Shown piece by piece: positions 33,217-43,180 of a stretch of 64,000 nt of DNA. A model generated the notes under the pieces. That model was not told the DNA's origin. It saw only the letters and a program-made list of their open reading frames with translations, and did no database searches. The translations under genes were made by a program, and so were the position numbers. The stretch comes from Aliiglaciecola sp041538045. GTDB taxonomy: Bacteria > Pseudomonadota > Gammaproteobacteria > Enterobacterales > Alteromonadaceae. Every line of letters starts with the position of its first letter. Position 1 is the first letter of the stretch. The stretch is from assembly GCF_041538045.1 (NCBI RefSeq), contig NZ_JBGOSE010000017.1, forward strand, positions 7,480 to 71,479, read 5' to 3'.

Positions 33217-35907
33217 TTAACGTAGGTTTTTAAGCATCAGTTTGGCTTCTTCTGAACCTTTTTCTACCGCCTTTTCAAGCCAGCCTTTAGCCTTCTTAGG
33301 ATCTGATTTAGTACCAACCCCTTGCATATAAGCTTTTGCTGTCGCAAGCATACCTTCGACAGAGCCCCACTTAGCACTTTGCTCATAGAAAACGGTGGAC
33401 AATACCGGGTCTTTTTTAAGCCCATTATCTGTCTCATGTAATTGCCCCAGTCCAAAAGCGGCAGCAGAATTTTGCATTCCATAGGCAATAATATAATACG
33501 ACTCCGACTTCTGTGGATTAATCTCAACGAGTTCGCCGCTTGCATATATGTAGCCTAATTCAACCAGCGCACTTTGATTATTGGTAGCGGCGCTTTGTTG
33601 AAGATACTTCAGCCCAACATCGATGTTCTGTTCTCGACCCTCACCATAAAAATAACAGTAGCCAACATCATACAAAGCACTGTGTAAATCGAATTCAACC
33701 GCTTTTTCATAGTAATCACAGGCTAGCTTATAATCTGACTCGCCGAGCTCACCTAAATAGTAAATATCCGCGAGATTCTCTGCTGCAAAACCATTGCCTT
33801 GGCTGGCTGCTTTCTGGTACCAACTTATTGCGCTTTCAAGGTCTTTTTCTACCCCGTTACCATAGCGTAAAGCAGTAGCGTAGTTGTTTTGTCCTGTGGA
33901 GTTACCGCCTCGAGCAGAAAATTGATAAAAGTTAACAGCCCTTTCTAAATCAACGGGTACTCCTTCTCCATGTTCGTAAAAGTAACCTAAATTCGCAGCA
34001 GCTCGAAAACTGCCTTTATTTACCGCTTGCACATAATAGGCGATTGATTGCCGTATGTTTTTTTCAACGAGTTTACCTGCACGATAAATAACACCTAATT
34101 CAAACAGGGCATCTTTATCCCCTAACTGAGCGGCTTGTTTAAAACGTTGAATACCTAGAGGCACATTGTTGTAATGGTCGATTTCAATAAATGCTAAGCC
34201 ATAAGCGCAACTGGCTATTTCTTTAGCGCTACTTTGGGGGTCATCTATTACTTGCTCATAGAATTTAACCGCTAAATCGTAATTCCGCTTTTCGACTTCA
34301 TCACCATACAAATCTCCTAATCTACAACCGGCTAATTGAAAACCAGCATCTAGAGATTGTTGAAAATAGTTTACAGCTTGTGACAAATCGCGATTGACTC
34401 CTCGGCCAAAACGATAAGCAAGAGCGAGATTATACAGAGCGTTGGGCTCTCCTTGTTGTGCAGCTTGTTGATACCAATAGACCGCCTTTTTTCTATCTTT
34501 GTTGATACCAAAGTGAGAAAAGGTGTATAAGATCCCATAATCTAGCTGAGCTTTTGCATAACCTTGCTGCGCCAATTCCTCTATTATTGCCAATCCTGCG
34601 TCACTATCTTGTTGATTGTTCCATCTTCCGTTTAATAAAATATGCGCGTAATCTAATTTTGCGCGTGGATATTTTTCACCTAAACGTTGCAGTAAATAGC
34701 TAAGTTTTTGGTTAACTAAGGGCGTGATCAAGCCAAAGGTTGTATTGTAATTATTAATAGCAGTGCGCCAATATGAAAAATATTCTTCAGATAAATTAGC
34801 TAATAACAAATCGAACGGTGAACTTTTATTGGGTTGATTTAAAAACCCCTCCAACCAAGTGTTAGTCGCCTCTTCAGCCCCTAAAGTTTTTACATTATAC
34901 TGGTATAAGTGTGCAGCTTCCTCAGCTTCAAAAGGGTCTTGGGTGGATAACATATACTGTCCAAGAGCGGCACTGGCATTAATAAATCCATTTTCTGAAT
35001 AGGTGAGCAAATCATCCATTCTAAATTCGAACTCATTATTATTTTGTTGGTGCAAATAAGCATTAGCTAATGCAACAGACGCTACCGCCCCTAAATTCTC
35101 AGCGTTTTCCAATGACTGGATAACCAACTCTGGATGATCATTCTTTAACCAAGTGTTAAATTGCCAAAGAAACGCCGCTATGCTGCCCGTCTGGAAACGG
35201 TTTTCCATTTGTATTTTAGCTAACTGCTTACTTTTTCCATTTTGCGGGATAAGTAGATTTTGTTGGCGGGCAAAAAACTCGGTGTTTTCCACATAATAAA
35301 CTGAGTATTTAGAAGTGATACTGTCCATTGCATGTACTTTGAATACAACTTGATTCCCTAAACGAACCATTTCCATATCAAAAACTCTGATTCCCACCCA
35401 ATTAAAGATGATTTGCGCTTCATAAAGCTCTCGAATCGTAATCGCTTGTTGGGGAGTTTTACCGTTTCCAGATTGCAATAACAGAGTTGAAATAAGGTCA
35501 ATTTTAGACCTAAGTTGCATACCTAGTTCGTCGTTTGTTGAGCTTTCGGCGCAATGTAGAGCCATTCGATAAGCCACTAAGCTAGTATTATTTAGCGCTA
35601 GCGTATCTTCGATAGCCCGTTGGTGCTGTTTACTACAAAAATCCTCTTCTGGCCAAGACTTTAAACGCTCCAATTGTTGATTGTAAGGTTCAATAACAGA
35701 TTTAACATCCGCTATAAAAAATTGGTTTATTTGCTGTAACCAGTATTTTTTATCCTCACTCATATTCGTGGTGTCAAAATCCAAGACCATGGGTGGGCTA
35801 ATATCTTTTGCAGGTTGTGTTGCCGTTGTTGCACACCCTGCCAGTCCTACACCAATTACCAAGATAGAAGTTAGGACTCGCAACAAACACACCCTATTTG
35901 GTCTCAT
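33217..35907 (-). CDS. Large Sel1-repeat lipoprotein
   Basis: An 896-residue lipoprotein: the signal ends LVIGVGLAG|C (Cys near residue 25). The N-terminal half (to about 400) has no domain I recognise. From about residue 420 to the end it holds about a dozen Sel1-type repeats, seen in phrases such as YNLALAYRFGRGVNRD, AANLGYFYEHGEGVPVD and LYDVGYCYFYGEGREQN. Sel1 proteins act as scaffolds in signalling or envelope processes; the function here is unknown. It overlaps neither neighbour but lies two bases before djlA, suggesting an operon with djlA, murU and amgK. Confidence 0.8.
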   Translation of the reverse strand: MRPNRVCLLRVLTSILVIGVGLAGCATTATQPAKDISPPMVLDFDTTNMSEDKKYWLQQINQFFIADVKSVIEPYNQQLERLKSWPEEDFCSKQHQRAIEDTLALNNTSLVAYRMALHCAESSTNDELGMQLRSKIDLISTLLLQSGNGKTPQQAITIRELYEAQIIFNWVGIRVFDMEMVRLGNQVVFKVHAMDSITSKYSVYYVENTEFFARQQNLLIPQNGKSKQLAKIQMENRFQTGSIAAFLWQFNTWLKNDHPELVIQSLENAENLGAVASVALANAYLHQQNNNEFEFRMDDLLTYSENGFINASAALGQYMLSTQDPFEAEEAAHLYQYNVKTLGAEEATNTWLEGFLNQPNKSSPFDLLLANLSEEYFSYWRTAINNYNTTFGLITPLVNQKLSYLLQRLGEKYPRAKLDYAHILLNGRWNNQQDSDAGLAIIEELAQQGYAKAQLDYGILYTFSHFGINKDRKKAVYWYQQAAQQGEPNALYNLALAYRFGRGVNRDLSQAVNYFQQSLDAGFQLAGCRLGDLYGDEVEKRNYDLAVKFYEQVIDDPQSSAKEIASCAYGLAFIEIDHYNNVPLGIQRFKQAAQLGDKDALFELGVIYRAGKLVEKNIRQSIAYYVQAVNKGSFRAAANLGYFYEHGEGVPVDLERAVNFYQFSARGGNSTGQNNYATALRYGNGVEKDLESAISWYQKAASQGNGFAAENLADIYYLGELGESDYKLACDYYEKAVEFDLHSALYDVGYCYFYGEGREQNIDVGLKYLQQSAATNNQSALVELGYIYASGELVEINPQKSESYYIIAYGMQNSAAAFGLGQLHETDNGLKKDPVLSTVFYEQSAKWGSVEGMLATAKAYMQGVGTKSDPKKAKGWLEKAVEKGSEEAKLMLKNLR

Positions 35908-35908
35908 A

Positions 35909-36757
35909 TCATTTGAACCCTTTGACTTGTTTAATCAAATCATACGCCGACTGTATATCTTGGGCTTTATTTTTTGCTATTTCAATGGCCTGTTTAGGTA
36001 GACCTTTAGACACCAACTTATCGGGGTGGTATTCCGTCATTAGCTTACGATATGCCTTTTTGATTGTGCGACTGTCATCGTTTTGATTAACCCCTAAAAT
36101 CTTATAGGCATCGGCTAATGATTGCTGCTGCGAATAATGGGATTGTTGCGAGTGGGAGCGACTACGATTACCGCCTGAGTTACCGGTACGGAAGCGAATT
36201 TCAGCTTCATACATGGAAAGCAAATATAAAAACTCATGCTCTTTGAATCCCAAGTGACGAGCAGCATTTTCCAATAATCGTTGTTCTTTTTTATCTAATT
36301 TCCCATCCACAAAAGCCGCTTGAATTAGGATTTCTAAGAACACCTGTAGGACATCACGTCGACCATGACAAGAGGCTTTAAATTCACGCAAAACCTCATC
36401 CATCGGAAAGTCATTGGCTTTGCCTTCACGAAATGCTTGCTGAGCTTCTTTGCGAGTATCTCCTTGCAGATTCATTTGATCCATCAAAGCTGTAGCCATG
36501 CGTATTTCGGAATCGGTAACTTGGCCGTCAGCTTTGGCGATGTGCCCCATCAAGGAAAAAAGCGCGTGGAAAAATATCGCTTGAGATTTTAGCTCATCTT
36601 GACTGGTAAAAAATCGACTGAACCCGCCCATTTGATTAAAATCACGACTATATCCTTTATCGAAAAAATGACCGATGATAAATCCAATCAACGCTCCTAT
36701 CGGGCCTCGGAACATAAACCCAAAAACAGTCCCTAACACTCTTCCCCAAATCGGCAT
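35909..36757 (-). CDS. djlA: Membrane-anchored co-chaperone DjlA
   Basis: A J-domain protein that stimulates DnaK at the inner membrane. A Gly-rich membrane segment (about residues 8-30) is followed by a TerB-like helical domain (50-180), a Ser/Gln-rich linker and a C-terminal J-domain with the HPD motif in EYHPDKLV near residue 258. 282 residues fits DjlA. Its place near lptD is conserved in gammaproteobacteria. Confidence 0.94.
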   Translation of the reverse strand: MPIWGRVLGTVFGFMFRGPIGALIGFIIGHFFDKGYSRDFNQMGGFSRFFTSQDELKSQAIFFHALFSLMGHIAKADGQVTDSEIRMATALMDQMNLQGDTRKEAQQAFREGKANDFPMDEVLREFKASCHGRRDVLQVFLEILIQAAFVDGKLDKKEQRLLENAARHLGFKEHEFLYLLSMYEAEIRFRTGNSGGNRSRSHSQQSHYSQQQSLADAYKILGVNQNDDSRTIKKAYRKLMTEYHPDKLVSKGLPKQAIEIAKNKAQDIQSAYDLIKQVKGFK

Positions 36758-36759
36758 TG

Positions 36760-37437
36760 TTACCCTTCCATATTATTAATTTCATCTAAACGTTGCGGCG
36801 TACCTATATCAAACCAAATGCCAGGATGAAGCTGACCAGTAAGTTGGTTTTTATCTGCTAAATCAAAAAGCAGCGGTGCCAACGGTGATTTTCGCCCTTC
36901 TAGGTTAGCGAACAAATTCACATCATAAACAGCTATTCCGCTAAAAGTGAATTGATTAGGTGGCTGACGCACAACTGTGTTTCCAGTTAAATTAAAGTCG
37001 CCCTTTAGGTTATGTGGGGGGTTATTGACTAAAACCAAATGGCCCAGGCTGCCATTTAACTGACTGGGTAGACAACTAAACTCAAAATTTGAAAAAACGT
37101 CTCCATTTATCACCGTAAAACAACCTTGTTCATGCAAACATCGTTTAATTAACGGCAATGCATTGACGATTCCCCCTGCAGTTTCCAATGCGGCAGGTTC
37201 AGCAGAATAGTGAATCTGCAAATTAAACTGTGAACCATTCCCCAGATAGGCTTCAATTTGTTCACCCAACCACGCATGATTAATGACCACATGCTCAAAA
37301 CCGGCAGAAGCTAGCTTTTCCAGATGTAACTCGATTAAGGTTTTACCTTTAACCTTCAACAATGGTTTGGGAGTCGTATCTGTCAGAGGTCGCATACGTT
37401 CACCTCTGCCTGCGGCTAAAATCATAGCGACTTTCAT
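36760..37437 (-). CDS. murU: N-acetylmuramate alpha-1-phosphate uridylyltransferase
   Basis: Forms UDP-MurNAc from MurNAc-1-P in the peptidoglycan recycling route that bypasses de novo synthesis. The nucleotidyltransferase motif LAAGRGERMRPLTD opens the protein, and a catalytic GDVFSN segment follows near residue 115. 225 residues is typical. The start overlaps the amgK stop by four bases, and the MurU/AmgK pair is the diagnostic context. Confidence 0.9.
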   Translation of the reverse strand: MKVAMILAAGRGERMRPLTDTTPKPLLKVKGKTLIELHLEKLASAGFEHVVINHAWLGEQIEAYLGNGSQFNLQIHYSAEPAALETAGGIVNALPLIKRCLHEQGCFTVINGDVFSNFEFSCLPSQLNGSLGHLVLVNNPPHNLKGDFNLTGNTVVRQPPNQFTFSGIAVYDVNLFANLEGRKSPLAPLLFDLADKNQLTGQLHPGIWFDIGTPQRLDEINNMEG

Positions 37438-38435
37438 TTAGATAACTCCAATAATTTTGGTTTAACTATATTGTCTATTAGGGCAACCAACTCCGTTAAC
37501 TCCAAATATTTTTTACCAACTTCAAGAATATAATCTAAGGTGCGAGATATATGGGTTAAATAATCGCTTTTACCATCTCGATGAAAGAGTCGACAAAATA
37601 TTCCGCTTGCTTTGAGGTGCCTTTGCATTCCGCTCAAATCAAACCAGCATAAGAAATCTTGCCATGGATATTGTCCATAAAAACGTTGATGGAATTGACG
37701 TAATAATTCATCTACTTGTTCACTAGGCCACTTCTGATAGCAATCTCTTAATAACGATACCGCATCGTAGGTAATTGGGCCAATTACCGCATCTTGAAAA
37801 TCAATCACGCCAATATCGCCATTGGCTAACAACATCAAGTTGCGACTATGAAAATCTCGATGCACACCGACTTGAGGTTGAGATTTGAATGTTCGATGTA
37901 AAAATTCGTAGGATTTTTCTACAGTATCCAGTTGGCTTTTTGTTAGCTTGATGTTTAAATGCACCTCGATTAACCAGTGGGTAAAAATGTACTTTTCTTT
38001 TGCTAACAATTCATCATCGTAAAGCGGTAAAGGTTGACCGTTTGACACCATACAAGATTGAATGGCGGGAATTTGATTAAGCGCTTGAGTATACAGGTGG
38101 TGCATCGTATCCAAATTTAGCCCTTGGCTAAATTGCATATCGCCAAAATCTTGTAAGCAATAAAAACCCAGTTTGGGATTATGGGCGAGCACTTTTGGTA
38201 CTATGACTTGATGTTGGAAATAGGCATTAGCAAGATTGACAAATTTGCAGCTATCTTCGAATTCTGGTGGCGCGTCTACCGCAATAATTGAGGTATGAGT
38301 TAATTCATCCCTAAATCGAAAATAGCGACGAAAACTCGCATCGCCAAAAATCATTTCTATTTTCTGGCATTTAAACGCGGTAGAAGAATTTATCCATTCT
38401 AACAATGCCTGCTCAATTTGCACTATTTGTGTCAC
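37434..38435 (-). CDS. amgK: Cell wall sugar 1-kinase AmgK
   Basis: An aminoglycoside-phosphotransferase-fold kinase that makes MurNAc/GlcNAc 1-phosphate for MurU. The catalytic loop VHRDFHSRNLML (near residue 190) and metal-binding GVIDFQDAVIGP (near 212) are clear. 333 residues. First gene of the leftward group, diverging from lptD across a 177-base promoter region. Confidence 0.9.
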   Translation of the reverse strand: MTQIVQIEQALLEWINSSTAFKCQKIEMIFGDASFRRYFRFRDELTHTSIIAVDAPPEFEDSCKFVNLANAYFQHQVIVPKVLAHNPKLGFYCLQDFGDMQFSQGLNLDTMHHLYTQALNQIPAIQSCMVSNGQPLPLYDDELLAKEKYIFTHWLIEVHLNIKLTKSQLDTVEKSYEFLHRTFKSQPQVGVHRDFHSRNLMLLANGDIGVIDFQDAVIGPITYDAVSLLRDCYQKWPSEQVDELLRQFHQRFYGQYPWQDFLCWFDLSGMQRHLKASGIFCRLFHRDGKSDYLTHISRTLDYILEVGKKYLELTELVALIDNIVKPKLLELSK

Positions 38436-38612
38436 TTTTTACCTCATATTTGTGGTATAAATATAGCCATTGCGAGAGCATAATAGATCAAAGGAAATCC
38501 ATTGTGGTGTATTTTTTGGGAAGTTTATTAGTAAATCGTGTTCAAGCACTTAAAATTTACACTTTTAATGTCGATTATCGACCTCTACATGGCAATTTAA
38601 CTTAGACCCTGT

Positions 38613-40835
38613 ATGCAAATTAACCAAATCACTTCTTTACTCCTAACCTGCACTGTTGGGAGTGTTGCGGCTCAAGTTCAGCCCATTTCTTCTTGTAAAA
38701 TTAATACAGAAGAGTTTATTGCTGACCAATCTATATCAGCCGACCAAATTAGAGTCAAAGCTAATCGCGCTGAAATCCAGCAAAATCGTTATGCGACCTT
38801 TGAAGGCGATATCGTTATTGATAACGAAAAAGCCCGGATTTTGGCTGACAATGCCACTATCGATAAAGACAATACGGAATTAAAAGCCACAGGTGATGTT
38901 AGTTATAACGATAATTTGATGGTAGTGCAAAGTAGCGATGTTCGATTGAATACAACTTCCGGCCAATTATCCATGAGTAATACCGAATATCATTTACGTC
39001 AATTCGGTGGAAGAGGCGCTGCTGGTGTAATAGATATTGATGAGCAAGTAGGCATCGAGTTAACTGACGTGAGTTACTCGACTTGCCCTGAAGGTGATGA
39101 AGATTGGAAGATAAATGCTAGCAGCATTAAGATTGAAGAAGATGCTTTATGGGGTGAAGCGGTCAACACAGTTTTCTATTTGAAAGATATTCCAGTTTTT
39201 TATCTACCGTACTTTGTCTTTCCCGTATCAGATCAGCGGCAAACAGGTTTGTTATTCCCCGAGATTACCACTTCAAGCACAACAGGGTTAGATTACGAAC
39301 AACCGTTTTACTGGAATATAGCGGAAAATTACGATGCCACATTTTCACCTCGGGTTATGACTGATCTAGGTGTGATGTTAAAAACAGAATTTCGCTATCT
39401 AACTGAACAAAACGACGGACAAATCAATATAGAGTATTTGGATAACGATAAAAGTACCAGTGACGGTGATGCCAGATACTTTTATAGATTGTTGAATTCC
39501 ACCAGCATTGGCGAAAATTGGAACTTAAACATTGATTACAATGCCTTAAGTGACGACAACTATATTGTTGACTTCGGCTCGGATTTTTATAATCGCGCAG
39601 ACACTCACTTGTATCAAACTATGGCACTGAATTATTACAGTGATAGCTTGGATTTTTCGCTTAGCATCAAAGATTTTGAGGTTATCGGTGATCATCCAAC
39701 CAATTATCGTGCTCTACCAGAGTTGAAACTGAATTATCAAGCAGATATGTTTGCCGGATTAGAGTTTCGATTTAACTCAGAACTCGCTTATTTTGAAAAT
39801 AAACAAGCAGATTTACCCAAGGCAACTCGATTTCATATAGCCCCGAGTGTGGCATTGCCATTGCGCGCTCATTGGGGTGAGTTTTTAGCAGAAGCTACGC
39901 TATTAAATACCTATTATCGTCAAGATAATATCGAAGATACGTCACTAACTGAGCGTGCCAATCGCTCCTTAGCACAAGGGCGTATATTCGGTGCTTTGCA
40001 TTTTGAAAAAGATATTCAGTGGTTTGATAATGAACTCAGACAAACATTGGAGCCGAAAATTCAGTACTTGTACACTAGTTACGATGACCAAAACGATATA
40101 GGGCTTTACGACACAACTCGTCTTCTAAATGACTTCAATGGTTTGTTTCGAGGTCAAGAATTTACTGGTTTAGACAGAATTAGCGATAACAATCAGGTAA
40201 CCGTTGGTTTAACCACCAGAATATTAGATGAAAATAGTCGGGAACAATTTGCCCTTAGTTTAGGTCAAATTTTCTATCTCAAGGAAAACCGAGTCGTCGC
40301 AGCGAGTAAAGATGAAGATCAATCTGCCTTAGCCTCTGAATTAGATTGGCAAATAGGCAGTAAATGGTTTGCTCACTCAGAAATACAGATTGCTACTAAA
40401 ACTGATAAAGTAGAGCGCAGCAGTATTTCATTGGAATATCAATTGAGTGAAGATAAAATATTCCAATTGAACCACAGATTTGTGCGGAATTTATCGGGCG
40501 AAAAAATTGATCAAATGGGATTAACCGCAAGTTGGCCTCTGGCAGATAATTGGCATTGGGTCGGTAGGTGGTATAAAGATTTAAACACCCAACGTACCAT
40601 CGAAACCTATACGGGTATCCAGTACGAGTCTTGTTGTTGGGCAATTAGCATTGTTGGTCAGCGGTACTTAAGCAACCGATATGATGATTCTGGTTTACCA
40701 GACACGCAGGAATTTGAGACCAGTGTTAATTTGAAATTTAGCTTTAAATTTACTGGTGGCGAAGCAAGAACGAGCCGCCGAGATATGCTCGAAGATGGTC
40801 TTTTTGGTTACCGCCAATCTTACCTGATAAATTAA
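38613..40835 (+). CDS. lptD: LPS-assembly protein LptD
   Basis: Outer-membrane translocon that inserts LPS. A signal peptide is followed by an LptA-like beta-jellyroll (about residues 40-160) and a large C-terminal barrel. The four disulfide cysteines known in E. coli LptD appear conserved: one near the mature N-terminus (SSCKI), one in STCPEGD, and the adjacent pair in ESCCWA. 740 residues is normal. Followed by surA, which helps fold it. Confidence 0.96.
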   Translation: MQINQITSLLLTCTVGSVAAQVQPISSCKINTEEFIADQSISADQIRVKANRAEIQQNRYATFEGDIVIDNEKARILADNATIDKDNTELKATGDVSYNDNLMVVQSSDVRLNTTSGQLSMSNTEYHLRQFGGRGAAGVIDIDEQVGIELTDVSYSTCPEGDEDWKINASSIKIEEDALWGEAVNTVFYLKDIPVFYLPYFVFPVSDQRQTGLLFPEITTSSTTGLDYEQPFYWNIAENYDATFSPRVMTDLGVMLKTEFRYLTEQNDGQINIEYLDNDKSTSDGDARYFYRLLNSTSIGENWNLNIDYNALSDDNYIVDFGSDFYNRADTHLYQTMALNYYSDSLDFSLSIKDFEVIGDHPTNYRALPELKLNYQADMFAGLEFRFNSELAYFENKQADLPKATRFHIAPSVALPLRAHWGEFLAEATLLNTYYRQDNIEDTSLTERANRSLAQGRIFGALHFEKDIQWFDNELRQTLEPKIQYLYTSYDDQNDIGLYDTTRLLNDFNGLFRGQEFTGLDRISDNNQVTVGLTTRILDENSREQFALSLGQIFYLKENRVVAASKDEDQSALASELDWQIGSKWFAHSEIQIATKTDKVERSSISLEYQLSEDKIFQLNHRFVRNLSGEKIDQMGLTASWPLADNWHWVGRWYKDLNTQRTIETYTGIQYESCCWAISIVGQRYLSNRYDDSGLPDTQEFETSVNLKFSFKFTGGEARTSRRDMLEDGLFGYRQSYLIN

Positions 40836-40845
40836 TAACAGATAT

Positions 40846-40866
40846 AATGTCCTAATTAAGGACATT
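40846..40866 (+). other. Hairpin and possible -10 box between lptD and surA
   Basis: AATGTCCT and AGGACATT form an 8-bp stem with a five-base loop, without a T-tract. A TATAAT (40843-40848) overlaps its left arm, preceded at 17 bases by a weak TTACCT, so it may instead be a surA promoter with a palindromic site. Confidence 0.35.
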
Positions 40867-40896
40867 TCCACAACGTTTTGAGTAAAAGTAATAAAC

Positions 40897-42198
40897 ATGA
40901 AATTATTAGTCGTCGCTATAGCTTTAACCACACTTCTTACCTTTCAAAGTGTGGCGCAACAGGTTTCGTTAGATAAAGTAGCCGTCATAGTTGATCAGGG
41001 AGTCATTTTAGAAAGTGAAATAAAAGCCTTGGTTGAACAAGTGAAACGTAATGCTGAAACCAATAATCAAACTTTACCTTCAGATCGTGCTTTGCGCACA
41101 CAGGCAATTGAAAAATTAGTCACTGATAATCTACAAACTCAAATGGCTCAAAAAATGGGGATACAAATTAGCGATCCTCAACTTGACCAGACGATTGCAG
41201 GTATTGCCGCAAACAATAATTTACCTATGGACCAATTTAGAGCGGCTATCGCCCGAGACGGTATCCCTTTTGAAGTCTACCGTGAAGATATTCGTAAAGA
41301 GCTAATCACCCAAGAAGTAAGACGAGCCAATGTTCGTAGAAGGGTTTATATCACGCCTCAGGAAATAGAAAACTTAGTGAAGTTAATTGATGAGCAAGGC
41401 GCGAAACAAGCAGAATACAACTTAGGACATATATTGATTGGTTTTCCGCCGCAACCTACCGATGAGGATATTGCTAAAGCAAAATCAACTGCCGACAAAG
41501 TATTAGAATTACTTAACAATGGATCTGATTTCACACGAATAGCCATAGCCTCATCTTCTGGCTCTAAAGCACTGGAAGGTGGTGATTTAGGTTGGATGAA
41601 TATCAACTCCATGCCGACTCTGTTTGCAGAGGCTGTGCAAGATAAAGACAAAGATGAAGTCGTTGGACCGATACGCAGTGGCGCTGGTTTCCATATTCTA
41701 AAAGTCAAAGATTTACGTGGTGTTGAGGTTGTCAAAGTACAGGAAGTGAATGCTAGGCATATACTTATCAAACCGTCAGTGATCTTAAGCGATGAAAAAG
41801 CAAAAGAGAAACTAGAAGAATTCCGTAAACAAATCGTCGCCGGTGAAGCCACATTTGAAGATCTTGCTAAAGAGCACTCTGCAGATCCAGGTTCAGCAAT
41901 CAAAGGTGGTGAGTTGGGCTGGAATGATCCGAATATCTATGTTCCCGCGTTCAAAGATGCCTTAGCGAATCTAGAAGCTGATGAAATCGGTCAACCTTTT
42001 CGCTCTTCACACGGCTGGCATTTAGTGCAAATGATCGGCAAGCGAGTTGACGATGCCACCGACAAACGCAAAGAAGACAAAGCCTATCAGCTTATTTTCA
42101 ATCGTAAATTTACTGAAGAAACCGATGCTTGGTTAAGAGAAATGCGCGATGCAGCTTATATCGAGGTGTTAGACTCCTCTTCTGAATTAGGAAGTTAA
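40897..42198 (+). CDS. surA: Periplasmic chaperone / peptidyl-prolyl isomerase SurA
   Basis: Delivers outer-membrane proteins, LptD included, across the periplasm. A signal peptide (cleavage near FQSVAQ) is followed by a SurA N-terminal domain and two parvulin domains (around residues 175-275 and 285-385), each with the GGDLGW or GGELGW core. 433 residues is normal. It follows lptD and precedes pdxA by one base. Confidence 0.96.
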   Translation: MKLLVVAIALTTLLTFQSVAQQVSLDKVAVIVDQGVILESEIKALVEQVKRNAETNNQTLPSDRALRTQAIEKLVTDNLQTQMAQKMGIQISDPQLDQTIAGIAANNNLPMDQFRAAIARDGIPFEVYREDIRKELITQEVRRANVRRRVYITPQEIENLVKLIDEQGAKQAEYNLGHILIGFPPQPTDEDIAKAKSTADKVLELLNNGSDFTRIAIASSSGSKALEGGDLGWMNINSMPTLFAEAVQDKDKDEVVGPIRSGAGFHILKVKDLRGVEVVKVQEVNARHILIKPSVILSDEKAKEKLEEFRKQIVAGEATFEDLAKEHSADPGSAIKGGELGWNDPNIYVPAFKDALANLEADEIGQPFRSSHGWHLVQMIGKRVDDATDKRKEDKAYQLIFNRKFTEETDAWLREMRDAAYIEVLDSSSELGS

Positions 42199-42199
42199 A

Positions 42200-43180
42200 T
42201 TGCCCTTTAAAATAGCAATCACGCCAGGTGAACCAGCAGGAGTTGGGCCTGACCTTATTATTCAATTAGCGCAAAAACAGTGGGATGCCCAACTAGTTGT
42301 ATTTGCTGACCGTAGCATGTTAGCTGAACGGGCAGAGATGCTTGGCCTGCCTTTAACTCTGCTTGATTACGAAAATGGAGTTGCTCAAGTACAAGAGCCT
42401 GGACAGCTTTATATCATCGATATTCCGGCGAAAGTTAAAGTGGTTGCGGGTCAACTTGATGCCAAAAATGGCTTATACGTTGTGGAAACGTTACGTCAAG
42501 CTTGCGCTAAAAATATGAATCAAGAGTTTGATGCAGTAGTTACCGGCCCGGTGAATAAAGGCATTATCAACAAAGCGGGTATTTCCTTTAGTGGACATAC
42601 GGAATATTTTGCCAGTCAATCAAACACCCAAGACGTGGTGATGATGTTATCCACAGAAGGCTTGCGAGTGGTTTTAGCCACTACTCATATCCCCTTAGCT
42701 TATGTGGCAAAAGCCATAACTCGCGAAAGGTTACACAAGGTGCTGCACATAGTGCATACCGATATGAAACTTAAGTTTGGGATCCCCACTCCGCACATTT
42801 TTGTATGTGGATTAAACCCTCATGCCGGTGAGGATGGGCATTTAGGGCGAGAAGAAATTGATATCATAATTCCTGCACTAGAGGAATTACGTGAACAAGG
42901 GCTGAAAATCACCGGTCCTCTGCCAGCAGACACCATGTTTCAAGAAAAGTATATGCAGCAAGCTGACGTCATTCTTACTATGTTCCATGACCAAGGGTTA
43001 CCGGTTTTAAAATACAAAGGGTTTGGTCAGTCGGTCAACACCACTTTAGGCCTTCCCTTTATTCGCACATCGGTCGACCACGGAACCGCATTAGATTTAG
43101 CGGGAACAGGTGAAGCCAATCCAGGAAGCTTCGAATGTGCCATTAATGACGCGCTAAAATTGGCAGTAAAAAGCATATGA
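42200..43180 (+). CDS. pdxA: 4-hydroxythreonine-4-phosphate dehydrogenase
   Basis: Acts in pyridoxal 5'-phosphate synthesis. Metal-binding histidines lie in SGHTEYFA, FHDQGLP and VDHGTALDLAGTGEAN. 326 residues is normal. The only good start is a TTG preceded by AGGA, one base after the surA stop, so translation is probably coupled to surA. It overlaps rsmA by four bases. Confidence 0.95.
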   Translation: MPFKIAITPGEPAGVGPDLIIQLAQKQWDAQLVVFADRSMLAERAEMLGLPLTLLDYENGVAQVQEPGQLYIIDIPAKVKVVAGQLDAKNGLYVVETLRQACAKNMNQEFDAVVTGPVNKGIINKAGISFSGHTEYFASQSNTQDVVMMLSTEGLRVVLATTHIPLAYVAKAITRERLHKVLHIVHTDMKLKFGIPTPHIFVCGLNPHAGEDGHLGREEIDIIIPALEELREQGLKITGPLPADTMFQEKYMQQADVILTMFHDQGLPVLKYKGFGQSVNTTLGLPFIRTSVDHGTALDLAGTGEANPGSFECAINDALKLAVKSI

